Shown in pieces: positions 18,011 through 27,351 of a DNA stretch of 64,000 nt. The position numbers and the translations under genes are program-made. Source of the stretch: Sutterella faecalis (GTDB taxonomy: Bacteria; Pseudomonadota; Gammaproteobacteria; Burkholderiales; Burkholderiaceae_F); NCBI RefSeq assembly GCF_006337085.1, contig NZ_CP040882.1:1116001-1180000 (forward strand), in the 5' to 3' direction. How positions within the stretch are numbered: the stretch's first letter is position 1; every line of letters starts with the position of its first letter. The notes beneath the pieces are model-generated. The model worked only from the letters and a program-made list of their open reading frames with translations. It was not told where the DNA came from and searched no databases.

Positions 18011-19019
18011 TGGTTTTCTCCAGAGCACGGATTACCTGAGCGAGTTCTTCGGGGAGCGGCGCCTCGATGTCGAGCAGCTCGCCCGTAACGGGATGAATGA
18101 ATTTGAGCTTCCAGGCATGAAGGAACATCCGCTTCAAAGGGGCGCCGAGAAGCCCCGCGGCAAGCTCCTTATTGAAGGCGAAGTCGCCGTACTTGTCGTC
18201 GCCTGCAAGCGGAAAGCCTTCCGAGAGCGCATGAACGCGGATCTGATGCGTGCGGCCGGTCTTGAGTTCGGCGTCGAGATAAGTGACGACGCCGAAGCGC
18301 TTCAACACCGTGAAGATCGTGTGCGCGCTCATGCCGAGCGCGGAAACGCGCACGCGCCTTTCTCCCGAAGAGAGGAGATAGCGCTCAAGCGGCGCCTTCA
18401 CGTGGCGCCGTTCATTCACCCAGTCTCCCTTCACGAGGAGCTTGTAGTGCTTTTCGATGCCGCCTTCCTTCATGAGGTCGTGCATGCGTACGAGCGCTTT
18501 CCGGGTCTTGGCGATCACGATGGCGCCGCTCGTTTCCTTGTCAAGCCGGTGGCAAAGCTCGAGGAAAGGCTCTTCCGGACGCGTTGCCCTCAGGCGCTCG
18601 ATCAGGCCGTGCGCGATTCCCGATCCCCCGTGAGCGGCGAGCCCCGAGGGCTTCATGACGATCAGGAGATGCCGGTCCTCGTGCAGGACTTCAAGCTGCC
18701 CCTTGGCAAGGGGCGCCGCAGGGGCTTCGGCTGCCGGGGAGCGCTCAGCAACGCGCATCGGCGGCACACGGACGACGTCCCCGAGCTTCAGCTTCGTTTC
18801 TGCCTTCGCGCGGCTTTTGCTCACCCGGACCTCGCCCGCCCGAATGACGCGATAGATATGACCCTTGGGCACGCCGCGCGCAAGACGCATGAGGAAGTTG
18901 TCGAGCCGCTGGCCGTCCGAATCCTCGCCGATCTCGATGTAGCTCACCCGATCCGACGGGAGCGCGCGAACCCGTGATGAGGCGAGCGGCTTAATTTCGG
19001 CCTTGGTTGTGTCTGTCAT
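18003..19019 (-). CDS. rluC: 23S rRNA pseudouridine synthase RluC
   Basis: A 338-aa enzyme that converts specific uridines of 23S rRNA (955, 2504 and 2580 in E. coli) to pseudouridine. The N-terminal S4 RNA-binding domain (GQRLDNFLMRLARGVPKGHI...VSKSRAKAETKL) is followed by the RluA-family catalytic domain with CHRLDKETSGAIV, whose Asp is the catalytic residue, and GRTHQIRVHAL. The HRLDKxTSG form and length are typical of RluC/RluD; the presence of S4 and the neighbouring HAD gene favour RluC. It is the first gene of the pair and is divergent from rne across a long empty leader. Confidence 0.9.
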   Translation of the reverse strand: MTDTTKAEIKPLASSRVRALPSDRVSYIEIGEDSDGQRLDNFLMRLARGVPKGHIYRVIRAGEVRVSKSRAKAETKLKLGDVVRVPPMRVAERSPAAEAPAAPLAKGQLEVLHEDRHLLIVMKPSGLAAHGGSGIAHGLIERLRATRPEEPFLELCHRLDKETSGAIVIAKTRKALVRMHDLMKEGGIEKHYKLLVKGDWVNERRHVKAPLERYLLSSGERRVRVSALGMSAHTIFTVLKRFGVVTYLDAELKTGRTHQIRVHALSEGFPLAGDDKYGDFAFNKELAAGLLGAPLKRMFLHAWKLKFIHPVTGELLDIEAPLPEELAQVIRALEKTND

Positions 19020-20545
19020 ATCCTGTAGTGCTTATACTTAGGGGCTGTCGTTCGAAGTCGGCTTTTCCGCTTCGAAGCGATCGAGAGCATGAGCGGATGA
19101 ATCCGCACGCGCAATGCGGCCGAAGCGCGAAAGCTTCAGCCGGCGCGGAGGGTCATTTTCTCACGCCTCACAAAGGATTTGTTCCTTCGTTCATCCGGAA
19201 CGATTTCCGCCCGAAAAAGGCGTCGAGGATTCCTGTGAACGAAGGAGGCAGAGTTTTTTTGACGCGGCGGCGCAGTGCCTGAAAAAGGAATGCGGCGCCG
19301 CAGGCTCGGTCCGTGAGGATTCCTGCGTTGAGCTGTTGAGCGCTCAGGCAGGATGAATTTCGGGCTGATGCCGCAACAGGCAAAGTTTTTTTTCGTTCGC
19401 CATCCGCTCTGACATGCGCTCCAGAAAAGCGCCGGAGAGAAAACGCAAGGCACCCTGTCCCCTTGAGGTCCGTTCTTCGGAAATCGGGTTCGGGCGAGCT
19501 GAAAGCGCGGAAGCTTTCGCGCTTGCGGATTTTTCTTCAGGAAGAGACGGACGCCCGGAAGATTCCTGCAGACCTTTTCTTTCAATGAGGAAAAGCGCCG
19601 GAACGCTCCGAGCCTGAAGGCAAATGAAGGATTCACTTTCCGGCAATTTGATCCCTCCGACCGCCTCTCAGCAGGTCCGATTGCGGCTTTTGCGTGCTCC
19701 CGGGGGCGAAGCTAACAGAAATGCTTCGCTGCACTTTGGTTGAGCTCAGCCGTGAGACGCTCCTGCGGAAAACTTTGAGGCCGACTTTTCGGCCCTGAGG
19801 CGAGAGGATCCATTGATGCCGGATTGCTGAGTCCCTTCATCCTTTCGGGCTCGATGAAGCGCTTTCACCAGCGCCCTTCAGTCCCTGAAAAGAAAGAGGC
19901 TCGCGGAACCTCCCTCCGATCGTCCGGATTTTTCTGAAGAGAGTCCCTCGCGCAGAATGCATTCTGCTTTCTGCTGGCTCCCGATCCATTTCAGCTTGAA
20001 TGGGCTTCCCCGGGGCTTGCAGCGGGCCTCATGCGGCTTTCCCGTCCTTTTCTGATGCATGAATGAGCGCCTGGCTTTTCGTGAGTTTTGCCGGCAGATC
20101 GTGAGGGATTGAGCCCCTTCCCGAAGAACTCCCCGCTTGGGTTCGAAGCTTCTCACTTCAAAGAGAAGCCCTTCAGAACGAGCGGCAGAGGAAGTTCTTC
20201 CGGTCGGATGTGACTCTCCCCAAACCGTTCTTTTCCTTCGCATCCCGCGTCAATTCGTTTCGGGACCGAAGGAAATGAGCGCAACACATCAGCCGGATAG
20301 CGACGCGGCAATGCGTTTTTGAGAGAAGTATTTCTCCCGTTGCGCCGCGCAGGGGGCTTCAGCTTGAGGGAAGCTTCCTACGACTTTTTCTCAGAAGATG
20401 AGAGAAAGAATCGTTTCGCAGGAATACCGTCAGGCACCCTCACGAGACGAATGCCCTGAAATGCTTCAGGGAAAACCTCCTGCCTTCCGTTGCGGCACGC
20501 CACAGTCCGCCCGCGGCCAATGGGCGGCGAGGAGTGAAATCCCAA
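19020..20545. other. 1.5-kb non-coding region between rluC and rne
   Basis: No convincing gene lies here. The open frames found (for example 19136-19636 minus) have no recognisable domains, biased composition rich in Arg, Ser and Pro, and no ribosome-binding sites. Known biology: rne mRNA in E. coli has a long 5' leader that RNase E cleaves to control its own level. This gap may hold the rne promoter and a long structured leader, possibly with an attenuator at 19184-19260. The word GGATTCCTG or a close form recurs near 19225, 19315 and 19558. Confidence 0.5.
19184..19260 (+). terminator. Possible attenuator or small-RNA terminator upstream of rne
   Basis: CCTTCGTTCA (19184-19193) is the perfect complement of TGAACGAAGG (19236-19245), with a 42-base GC-rich interior and a run of seven T at 19254-19260. 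It is on the rne strand, about 1.3 kb upstream of rne and divergent from rluC, so it could end a short leader transcript or small RNA. The large loop makes this uncertain. Confidence 0.35.
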
Positions 20546-23500
20546 ATGAAGCGCATGCTTTTCAATGCCACGCATCCCGAGGAAACGCGCGTTGGCATTG
20601 TCGACGGCCAGAAGCTGATCGACATCGACATTGAGACTGCCGGCCGCGAAGCCCGCAAGTCGAACATCTACAAGGGCGTCGTCACCCGCATCGAGCCCTC
20701 TCTTGAAGCCTGCTTCGTCGACTATGGCGAAGAGCGTCACGGGTTCCTGCCCTTTAAGGAAATCTCGAGGAGCTACTTCGCCGAAGGCGTCGACGTCCGC
20801 ATGGCGACCATCAAGGAAGCCATCCGCGAGGGTCAGGAGCTCATCGTCCAGGTTGAGAAGGAAGAGCGCGGCAACAAAGGCGCCGCACTCACGACCTTCA
20901 TCAGCCTCGCGGGCCGCTATCTGGTGCTCATGCCCAACAACCCGCGCGCGGGCGGCGTCTCGCGCCGCATCGAGGGCGAGGAGCGTCAGGAACTGCGCGA
21001 AGCAATGGACAAGCTCGACATCCCGAGCGGCATGTCGACCATTGCCCGCACTGCCGGCATCGGCCGCACGACCGAGGAGCTTCAGTGGGACCTCAACTAC
21101 CTCCTGAAGCTCTGGAATGCGATCGTCGACGCTGCGCGCCCGCAGTACGAATACGTGACGGAAGAAAACGGCCGCAAGGTCCGTTCGGTCTCGTCCGAGC
21201 CCACGAAGAACGGCAGAAGCGGCAAGTGCCTTAATCCCGCTCCCTTCCTCATCGTTGAGGAATCGAACCTTGTCGTTCGTGCCATTCGCGACTACTTCCA
21301 GCCCGAGATCGGCGAAATCCTCGTCGACACGGATGAGATCTACGAGCAGGCGCGCCAGTTCATGGCGAACGTCATGCCCGACATGGTCGACCGCGTGAAG
21401 CGCTACCGCGACGACATTCCGCTCTTCACGCGCTTCCAGATCGAGCAGCAGATCGAAACCGCCTACTCGCGCACCGTTCCGCTCCCCTCGGGCGGCGCGA
21501 TCGTCATCGACCACACGGAAGCGCTCGTCGCGATCGACGTCAACTCCGCCCGCGCCACCCGCGGCGCCGACATTGAGGACACGGCCTTCCGCACGAACTG
21601 CGAAGCCGCGGACGAAGTCGCCCGCCAGATGCGCCTGAGAGACTTGGGCGGCCTCATCGTGATCGACTTCATCGATATGGCCGAATCGAAGAACCAGCGC
21701 GCGGTGGAGCAGCGCCTGAAGGACGCCATCCGCTACGACCGCGCCCGCGTCCAGACGGCAAAGATCAGCCGCTTCGGCCTGATGGAGCTCTCGCGCCAGC
21801 GTCTGCGTCCGGCCCTCTCCGAAGGCAGCCACATCACCTGCCCGCGCTGCAACGGCGTCGGCGTCATCCGCGACACCGAGTCCTGCGCGATCCAGGTGCT
21901 GCGCATCCTCCAGGAAGAGGCCATGAAGGAAGGTACCGGCGCCGTTCAGGCCCAGGTGCCCGTCGATGTCGCCACGTTCCTCCTCAACGAGAAGCGTAAC
22001 GACATCACGAAGCTCGAAGCGCGCCACCGCGTGCCGATCGTGCTCGTTCCCAACACCTACCTTGAGACCCCGCACTATCACATCGAGCGCATCCGTCAGG
22101 ACGACGAGCGCCTCGATACGCACGTTCCGAGCTTCGACCTCGCCGAGGAAATCGAAACGACGGCCGACGACCCGTACGCTCAGAAGTCTCAGGAAGAGAA
22201 GCCCCAGCGTCCCAAGCAGGTTCCCGTCATCAAGAACCTGATCGAGCGCGACCCGGCTCCCGTCCATGCGGCTGAAGCCCAGAAGGAAGAGAAGGCTCAG
22301 AAGCCCGATGCCGGCAAGGTGAAGCAGCTCACTCCGGTCACGCCTCAGAAGTCCCTCTTCCAGCGCATCATCGCCTTCTTCACGGGCGGCGACAGCACGG
22401 AAAAGAAGACCGAGGAGAAGCCTCAGCAGAAGCCCGCTGAAAAGACGGACGAAAGGCGCCGCACCCGCGGCGGCAGGAACGACCGCCGCACGCGTTCGGG
22501 CCGCACCCGCACGGAGCGCACCGAACGTCTCGAGCGCGCGGAACGGAGCGATCGTTCTGAAAAGACGGAAAGGTCTGAAAGACCCGAGCGTTCGGAACGT
22601 ACGGAACGCGCTGAACGCACGGAGAAGACCGAAGGCCGCAGCCGCAGAACGCGCACCGATCGTGCGGACCGCAGCGAACGCACGGAACGCGCCGAGCGCG
22701 CGCCCCGCACGGAGCGCACTGAGCGCAGCGACCGCGACGATCGTCGTCAGGAACGCCGCACGGAGGAATCCGCTCGTCCGGCCGAAGACATCGCGACCAT
22801 GACGGCAGAAAGCCTTCCCGATGCCGTGAACCAGACGGAAGTCGAAGCGCCGGTCTTTACGGTCGAACAGGAATCGGGCGACGAAGAGCGTCGTTCTCGC
22901 CGCCGCCGTTCGCGCCGTCGTCCCGCGGAAGATGAAGCCCTGGCCGACCGCATTCCGGAAGCCGAGGAAACCCAGGAAGGTGCGGCCGCTCCTCAGCCCG
23001 CACTCGCCGAAGTGATTTCGCTCGACGAAGGGATCGTTGAGAGCGACAAGGCTGCCGAACAGTCCGAAGCCCGCGAGGAATCGGATGAGGAAGGCGCCCG
23101 CCGCCGCCGTCCGCGCCGCCGCCGTCGTTCCGGCCGCGGCGCTGAGGCGCAGGAAGGCGCTGAAGCGCAGTCGGCTCAGCCGGCAGAACCCCAGGGGCTT
23201 GCCGCTGAAGTCGCCCAGCAGCCCGTCTGGACGCCTGCTGCGGAACCGCTCGTGCAGATCGAAACCAAGTCCGCGGTCTCTCAGGCCGTCGAAGGCGCCT
23301 TTGCCGGCGCTCAGACGGAAGGCAGCGCTCACGACGGCGAACGCCGCCGCAGCCGCCGCTCGAGAAAGCCCCGCACGGAAGCCCAGGCCGACCGGATCCC
23401 CGAGGCGAAGGAAACGAAGGAAGGCGCTGCCGCCTCCTCGCCCGTCCTCGCTGAAGTGATTTCGCTCGACGAAGGGATCGTTGAAGGCGAGAAGGCCGCT

Positions 23501-24043
23501 GAGCGCGCTGAGGTCCGCGAGGAAGAAAAGCCCGCAGCGCCTCAGGAGAAAGCCGTGAAGGCGCCCGAACCCGAAGAGAAGCTCATTCAGATTGAGACCC
23601 GCAAGGCTCCTGAAGCGGCTCCCGAGGTTCCGGCACCAGAAGCGGCTCCCGCGACGACGCCTGAAGCGCCGACGAAAGCTGCTGCAGCTGCAGCGGAAGC
23701 GCCTGCCGCACCTGCTGCGGAACCTCAGACTGAGCATCCCGCGCTCACGGGCTCCATTGCAGAGGGCCTTGAAGATAACCTCCGCTCGGCAGGACTCGTG
23801 CAGGTTCACACTGCAAAGCCCTCGGCGGCCACGGGCTATGAGCCCGTGGTCCAGCCCGGCCGCGTGGTCGAGCACGCCGCAGCTGAAGCCGAGGAAGGCC
23901 CCCTCACGCAGGTTCACACGAAGCCCGAGCTCTGCCGCCCGGTCGACTATGCCCCCGTCATTCAGCCGGGCCGCAAGGTCGAGTCGAGCGTCGAAGCCTC
24001 TGAAGCCGAAGTGCTCGTGCAGGTGGAAACGAAGAAGAACTAA
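20546..24043 (+). CDS. rne: Ribonuclease E
   Basis: An 1165-aa endoribonuclease, the core of the RNA degradosome. The start is ATG 20546 (MKRMLFNATHPEETRV matches the family N-terminus); GAGGAG is 11 bases upstream, and the in-frame GTG 20534 overlaps that site. The S1 domain is at about 40-120. Catalytic Asp residues are D331 (VAIDVNSA) and D374 (IVIDFIDM), 43 apart as in E. coli. The zinc-link CPRC is at 432-435. From about residue 530 on the protein is disordered: a long Arg/Glu repeat block (about 640-740) that likely binds RNA, two Arg-rich clusters, and tandem acidic repeats at the C-terminus. It may anchor to membrane or partner proteins through this tail. Confidence 0.95.
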   Translation: MKRMLFNATHPEETRVGIVDGQKLIDIDIETAGREARKSNIYKGVVTRIEPSLEACFVDYGEERHGFLPFKEISRSYFAEGVDVRMATIKEAIREGQELIVQVEKEERGNKGAALTTFISLAGRYLVLMPNNPRAGGVSRRIEGEERQELREAMDKLDIPSGMSTIARTAGIGRTTEELQWDLNYLLKLWNAIVDAARPQYEYVTEENGRKVRSVSSEPTKNGRSGKCLNPAPFLIVEESNLVVRAIRDYFQPEIGEILVDTDEIYEQARQFMANVMPDMVDRVKRYRDDIPLFTRFQIEQQIETAYSRTVPLPSGGAIVIDHTEALVAIDVNSARATRGADIEDTAFRTNCEAADEVARQMRLRDLGGLIVIDFIDMAESKNQRAVEQRLKDAIRYDRARVQTAKISRFGLMELSRQRLRPALSEGSHITCPRCNGVGVIRDTESCAIQVLRILQEEAMKEGTGAVQAQVPVDVATFLLNEKRNDITKLEARHRVPIVLVPNTYLETPHYHIERIRQDDERLDTHVPSFDLAEEIETTADDPYAQKSQEEKPQRPKQVPVIKNLIERDPAPVHAAEAQKEEKAQKPDAGKVKQLTPVTPQKSLFQRIIAFFTGGDSTEKKTEEKPQQKPAEKTDERRRTRGGRNDRRTRSGRTRTERTERLERAERSDRSEKTERSERPERSERTERAERTEKTEGRSRRTRTDRADRSERTERAERAPRTERTERSDRDDRRQERRTEESARPAEDIATMTAESLPDAVNQTEVEAPVFTVEQESGDEERRSRRRRSRRRPAEDEALADRIPEAEETQEGAAAPQPALAEVISLDEGIVESDKAAEQSEAREESDEEGARRRRPRRRRRSGRGAEAQEGAEAQSAQPAEPQGLAAEVAQQPVWTPAAEPLVQIETKSAVSQAVEGAFAGAQTEGSAHDGERRRSRRSRKPRTEAQADRIPEAKETKEGAAASSPVLAEVISLDEGIVEGEKAAERAEVREEEKPAAPQEKAVKAPEPEEKLIQIETRKAPEAAPEVPAPEAAPATTPEAPTKAAAAAAEAPAAPAAEPQTEHPALTGSIAEGLEDNLRSAGLVQVHTAKPSAATGYEPVVQPGRVVEHAAAEAEEGPLTQVHTKPELCRPVDYAPVIQPGRKVESSVEASEAEVLVQVETKKN

Positions 24044-24067
24044 GGACTAAACCCTGTTCTTTTTGCG

Positions 24068-24104
24068 GCGCCCCGAATGTTCGTCACATTCGGGGCGCTT
24101 TTCT
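24068..24104 (+). terminator. Terminator after rne
   Basis: A perfect 12-bp stem, GCGCCCCGAATG (24068-24079) with CATTCGGGGCGC (24087-24098), is followed by TTTTCT. Confidence 0.92.
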
Positions 24105-24247
24105 ATGCGGTAAACGCAGCATTCCCGCGGCGCACGGTCTACTCTGAGGGAAGCTTTTCGCGTGACGAGAATGAAGTGAACGTTCTTCCCGACCTCCCGG
24201 GCCCCCTTCCTCATTCCTCGCACGTTCTTTTCAGAGGAGTTTCATTC

Positions 24248-25771
24248 ATGACCCGTTTTCCCAAGGCTCTTCTCGTCCTCGCGCTTGCGGGCGTCGGCGC
24301 CGCTGCTTCGGCAGCAGAAATCACCGTGAGCGTTTATTCCGCCTTCACGACGCTCGACCCCTACGATGCAAGCGACACGCTTTCGCAGAACGTTGCCAAG
24401 TCCTTCTACGAAGGCCTCTTCGGGTTCGACAAGGACATGAAGCTCCAGAACGTTCTTGCCGAAGGCTATGAAGTGAGCGACGACGGCCTGGTCTACACCG
24501 TGAAGCTCAGAAAGGGCGTCAAATTCAGCGACGGCGAACCCTTCAACGCCGCTGCGGTCAAGGCGAATTTCGAACGCGTCATCAATCCCGACAATCACCT
24601 CACCCGCTACACGCTCTACAAGAACATCGACCGCATCGAGGCGGTGGACGATTACACCGTCAAATTCCATCTGAAGGAAGCCTTCTCCGCCTTCATCAAC
24701 CAGCTCGCGCATCCGAGCGGCGTGATGATGTGCCCGAAGATTCTCAATCTCCCGAAGAAGGACATTGCCTTCAACCCCTGCGGCACCGGCCCCTATACGC
24801 TTGAGAAGTACAACCCGGCCGAGTACCTCATCGTGAAGAAGAACCCGAACTACTGGCAGGCGGGACTCCCGAAGCTCGAGCGCATCAACTTCCGCCCGGT
24901 TCTTGAGGACGCCACCCGCGTTGCGATGCTCCGCACGGGCGAAGCCCAGTACTGCGACGTGGTGCCCCCTGAACAGGTCGAGCGCTTGAAGGAATCGAAG
25001 GACATTGTTGTTTCCGTGTCGCCCTCGATCGTGCAGCGCCAGATCTACCTCAACAACACGAAGAAGCCCTTCAGCGACGTTCGCGTGAGAAAGGCCTTGA
25101 ACTACGGCCTCAACAAGGAAGCGCTCGTCAAGGTCCTCTTCAAGGGCTATGCAGCCCCCGCCACGGGCGTTGCGCCCAAGGGCATCGACTATGCAACGCA
25201 GTTCGGCGCCTGGCCCTACGACGTGAATAAGGCGAAGGAGCTCCTCAAGGAAGCGGGCTACCCCAACGGCTTCACGGCCACCCTCTGGGCGGCTTCGAAC
25301 TCTTCGGCCAACCAGAAGCTGCTGCAGTTCCTGCAGCAGCAGTATTCTCGCATCGGCGTTAAGCTCCAGGTCCGCGCTTTGGAAGCCGGCCAGCGCGTTT
25401 CGCTCGTGCAGTCGGTGGGGCCCGATAAGAGCCAGATGGAAATGTTCACCTGGGGCTGGTCGGCTTCGACCGGCGAACTCGACTGGGTGCTCCGTCCGCT
25501 CCTTGCCACCTCGAGCTTCCCGCCCGCCAACTCCAACTACGGCTTCTACAGCAATCCGAAGGTTGACAACGCGCTCGTGGCTGCTCTGAAGACCACGGAC
25601 CGCACCACGAAGCAGAAGATCTACGACGAAGCGCAGAAGATGATTTGGGAGGACGCGCCCTGGGTCTTCCTCACGGTCGACCATGACATCTCCGCGCATG
25701 CGAAGAACCTCGTCAACTTCCACAGCCTCCCCGACGGCGGCTTTGAATTCCTCCGTGCGGAACTGAAGTAA
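24248..25771 (+). CDS. Family 5 ABC substrate-binding protein (peptide/glutathione type), orphan
   Basis: A 507-aa periplasmic solute-binding protein of the SBP_bac_5 family (DppA/GsiB type), which captures peptides or glutathione-like ligands. The start ATG 24248 has GAGGAG upstream; an in-frame extension to 24077 overlaps the rne terminator and is rejected. A Sec signal peptide (residues 1-22, ...AAASAAE) precedes the mature protein. Typical blocks are TLDPYDASDTLS, YEGLFGFDKD, VYTVKLRKGVKFSDGEPF and NPCGTGPYTLEKYNP. No lipobox Cys, so it is soluble. No permease or ATPase gene is adjacent, and terminators lie on both sides, so it must share a transporter encoded elsewhere or act in sensing. 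It is a close paralogue of the proteins at 45007 and 46753. Confidence 0.88.
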   Translation: MTRFPKALLVLALAGVGAAASAAEITVSVYSAFTTLDPYDASDTLSQNVAKSFYEGLFGFDKDMKLQNVLAEGYEVSDDGLVYTVKLRKGVKFSDGEPFNAAAVKANFERVINPDNHLTRYTLYKNIDRIEAVDDYTVKFHLKEAFSAFINQLAHPSGVMMCPKILNLPKKDIAFNPCGTGPYTLEKYNPAEYLIVKKNPNYWQAGLPKLERINFRPVLEDATRVAMLRTGEAQYCDVVPPEQVERLKESKDIVVSVSPSIVQRQIYLNNTKKPFSDVRVRKALNYGLNKEALVKVLFKGYAAPATGVAPKGIDYATQFGAWPYDVNKAKELLKEAGYPNGFTATLWAASNSSANQKLLQFLQQQYSRIGVKLQVRALEAGQRVSLVQSVGPDKSQMEMFTWGWSASTGELDWVLRPLLATSSFPPANSNYGFYSNPKVDNALVAALKTTDRTTKQKIYDEAQKMIWEDAPWVFLTVDHDISAHAKNLVNFHSLPDGGFEFLRAELK

Positions 25772-25797
25772 TCCGTATCCGTCATCCGGATTGAGTG

Positions 25798-25840
25798 CGT
25801 CCCGGCATTTCCTTTCGAGAATTGCCGGGACGTTTCTTTT
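25798..25840 (+). terminator. Terminator after the binding-protein gene
   Basis: A perfect 10-bp stem, CGTCCCGGCA (25798-25807) with TGCCGGGACG (25823-25832), is followed by TTTCTTTT. Confidence 0.9.
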
Positions 25841-25911
25841 GCGTCATTTATTCGCGCAATACCGGGCTAACATAATGTCCTAAAGACTTGCAATACCTGA
25901 GGACACAGACC

Positions 25912-26517
25912 ATGCCGCTTCTCAATACTCCCCGCATTGCCGCCGCCTTCGCGCTTGCCGCGAAAGTGCATGAAAACCAGAAGCGCAAAGGGACCGCAAT
26001 TCCCTACATCTCGCATCCGATGGCCGTTGCCTCGCAGGTTCTCGTCTGGGGCGGCTCCGAAGACCAGTTCATCGCGGCGCTTCTTCATGACGTGCTCGAG
26101 GACGGCGGCGTCGAATATGCGGAGACGATTGAAGCCGATTTCGGACCCAATGTGCTCCGCATCGTTAAAGCCCTCTCCGACGCGCTCCCGAAGGCGGGAG
26201 AAAAGAAAAAGCCCTGGGTGGAGCGAAAGACCGAATACCTCGCGCACCTCGCGGAAGCCGACGACGAAGTACTCCTCGTCTCCGCCGCCGACAAGTGGCA
26301 TAACCTCTCTTCGATCCGTGATGATCGGCTCAAAATAGGCGACGAGGTCTTCAAACGGTTTGTGGGATCAACGCCCGTCCTTGAAGAGAAAAAGCGCCTC
26401 ACGCTCTGGTACTACCGCGAGGTCGTGAGGATCTATCGCGAGCGGAGCGTCGCGGGTGCGGATGCGCTCGAGCGCATTTTCCGGGAAGTCGAAGGCGACT
26501 CTGCGCCGCAAGCGTAA
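25912..26517 (+). CDS. HD-domain phosphohydrolase, small SpoT/MESH1-like
   Basis: A 201-aa cytoplasmic protein consisting of the HD hydrolase domain of RelA/SpoT proteins without synthetase or regulatory domains. Metal-binding residues are H35 (YISHPMAVA), H59-D60 (LLHDVLEDGG) and D127 (SAADKWHNL). In family members of this size (MESH1 type) the domain hydrolyses ppGpp or NADPH; I infer the same general role but not the substrate. The start is ATG 25912 with TGAGG 8 bases upstream; TTG 25888 has no site. The gene is monocistronic, with terminators before and after it. Confidence 0.8.
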   Translation: MPLLNTPRIAAAFALAAKVHENQKRKGTAIPYISHPMAVASQVLVWGGSEDQFIAALLHDVLEDGGVEYAETIEADFGPNVLRIVKALSDALPKAGEKKKPWVERKTEYLAHLAEADDEVLLVSAADKWHNLSSIRDDRLKIGDEVFKRFVGSTPVLEEKKRLTLWYYREVVRIYRERSVAGADALERIFREVEGDSAPQA

Positions 26518-26549
26518 GAAAGAACGTCCGGCCGGAAGCATGCATTACG

Positions 26550-26588
26550 GTCCTCGCGCACGGGTGCGCGAGGACTTCACATTTTTTT
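26550..26588. terminator. Terminator between HD protein and RibD-like reductase
   Basis: A perfect 11-bp stem, GTCCTCGCGCA (26550-26560) with TGCGCGAGGAC (26565-26575), then TTTTTTT at 26582-26588. It lies between two convergent genes. Confidence 0.85.
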
Positions 26589-26601
26589 GAAAGGTTCGAC
26601 G

Positions 26602-27321
26602 TCAGTCGTTCTTCACATTGTAGTGAAGCCACACGGCGCCGCCCTCGAGCGTCTCATTGTCGAGGAGCTTCAGGTGAGCTCCCGCCCCCGGCAGCTGATT
26701 CTCCTGCGCCTTGACGCCGAAAATCGCCGCGGAACCAAAGAGCGCATCGAGTCCCGGATAGACGATCACGGAAATCTCGTCGATGAGTCCGGCCGTCAGG
26801 AAGGCGCCGTTGATGATGCCGCCGCCCTCAAGGAGAAGCGTCTTCGCGCCGAAGAGGTCTTCAAGGGCCTTAAGCGCCGGCGCCAACTTTTCGCGGTTGC
26901 TCCCGCCCTCGCCCTCAAAGACGTAGGAAACGCCGGCGGCGCGGAGCTTTTCGAGGTGGCTTTCAGCAACCCTGGCCCCGAGCACAAGGACGAGATGCTC
27001 GCCCGTGGGGAGCGCATTGATTTCGGGAAGGAGCTTTCCCTTCGGGTCGATTGCCACCGCAATCGGGCGGCCTTCGCGGTTACCGACAAAAGCGGGGGAC
27101 TGAGGCGCATCCGCGTCGCGAAGCGGCGCCGGGTCGCCTTCCTTCACCTCGTCGCAATAGTCCGACATCGTGGTCCTGCCCACGATCCAGCCCTGAGCGG
27201 GGAATCGCTTCGCCACGCCTTCATAGAGCGTCGTTATGTCCGCAGGTTCCTGAGGCGAACCCCAGCGGGAAGGATAGAGGCGCCCGTCGACGGACGAAAT
27301 CATGTGGCAGATGATCTTCAT
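26602..27321 (-). CDS. RibD C-terminal / dihydrofolate-reductase-fold oxidoreductase
   Basis: A 239-aa cytoplasmic NAD(P)H-dependent reductase with the RibD C-terminal fold. Recognisable blocks are HMISSVDGRLYPSRW at the N-terminus, GRTTMSDY (residues about 48-55), and LLLEGGGIINGAFLTAGLIDEI near 163-184, the usual NADPH-binding region. It lacks the N-terminal deaminase of full RibD, so it is not by itself the riboflavin enzyme; stand-alone members reduce various small substrates. Length is normal. It follows the flavoprotein operon on the same strand with a 30-bp gap to the preceding stop on its 5' side, so it may be read with that operon. Confidence 0.78.
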   Translation of the reverse strand: MKIICHMISSVDGRLYPSRWGSPQEPADITTLYEGVAKRFPAQGWIVGRTTMSDYCDEVKEGDPAPLRDADAPQSPAFVGNREGRPIAVAIDPKGKLLPEINALPTGEHLVLVLGARVAESHLEKLRAAGVSYVFEGEGGSNREKLAPALKALEDLFGAKTLLLEGGGIINGAFLTAGLIDEISVIVYPGLDALFGSAAIFGVKAQENQLPGAGAHLKLLDNETLEGGAVWLHYNVKND

Positions 27322-27351
27322 ATTTGTTTCCCATGAATAGAGAGCTGATTT

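Noticed and set aside
19136..19636. 166-codon frame in the rluC-rne gap
   Set aside because: No recognisable motif, composition unlike a normal protein, no ribosome-binding site; several frames overlap it with equal openness.
22500..22740. Short DNA repeats that could suggest a CRISPR or minisatellite
   Set aside because: They are in-frame Arg/Glu/Thr/Ser codon repeats inside rne with no uniform repeat length or spacers.
20378..23917. 1179-codon open frame antisense to rne
   Set aside because: It is the mirror of the biased codon use and Arg/Glu repeats of rne; composition is His/Arg/Gly/Phe-rich, with no domain or ribosome-binding site. Similar long antisense frames over the flavoproteins and binding proteins (4446-6098, 31630-33276, 24242-25723, 45001-46470) are rejected for the same reason.
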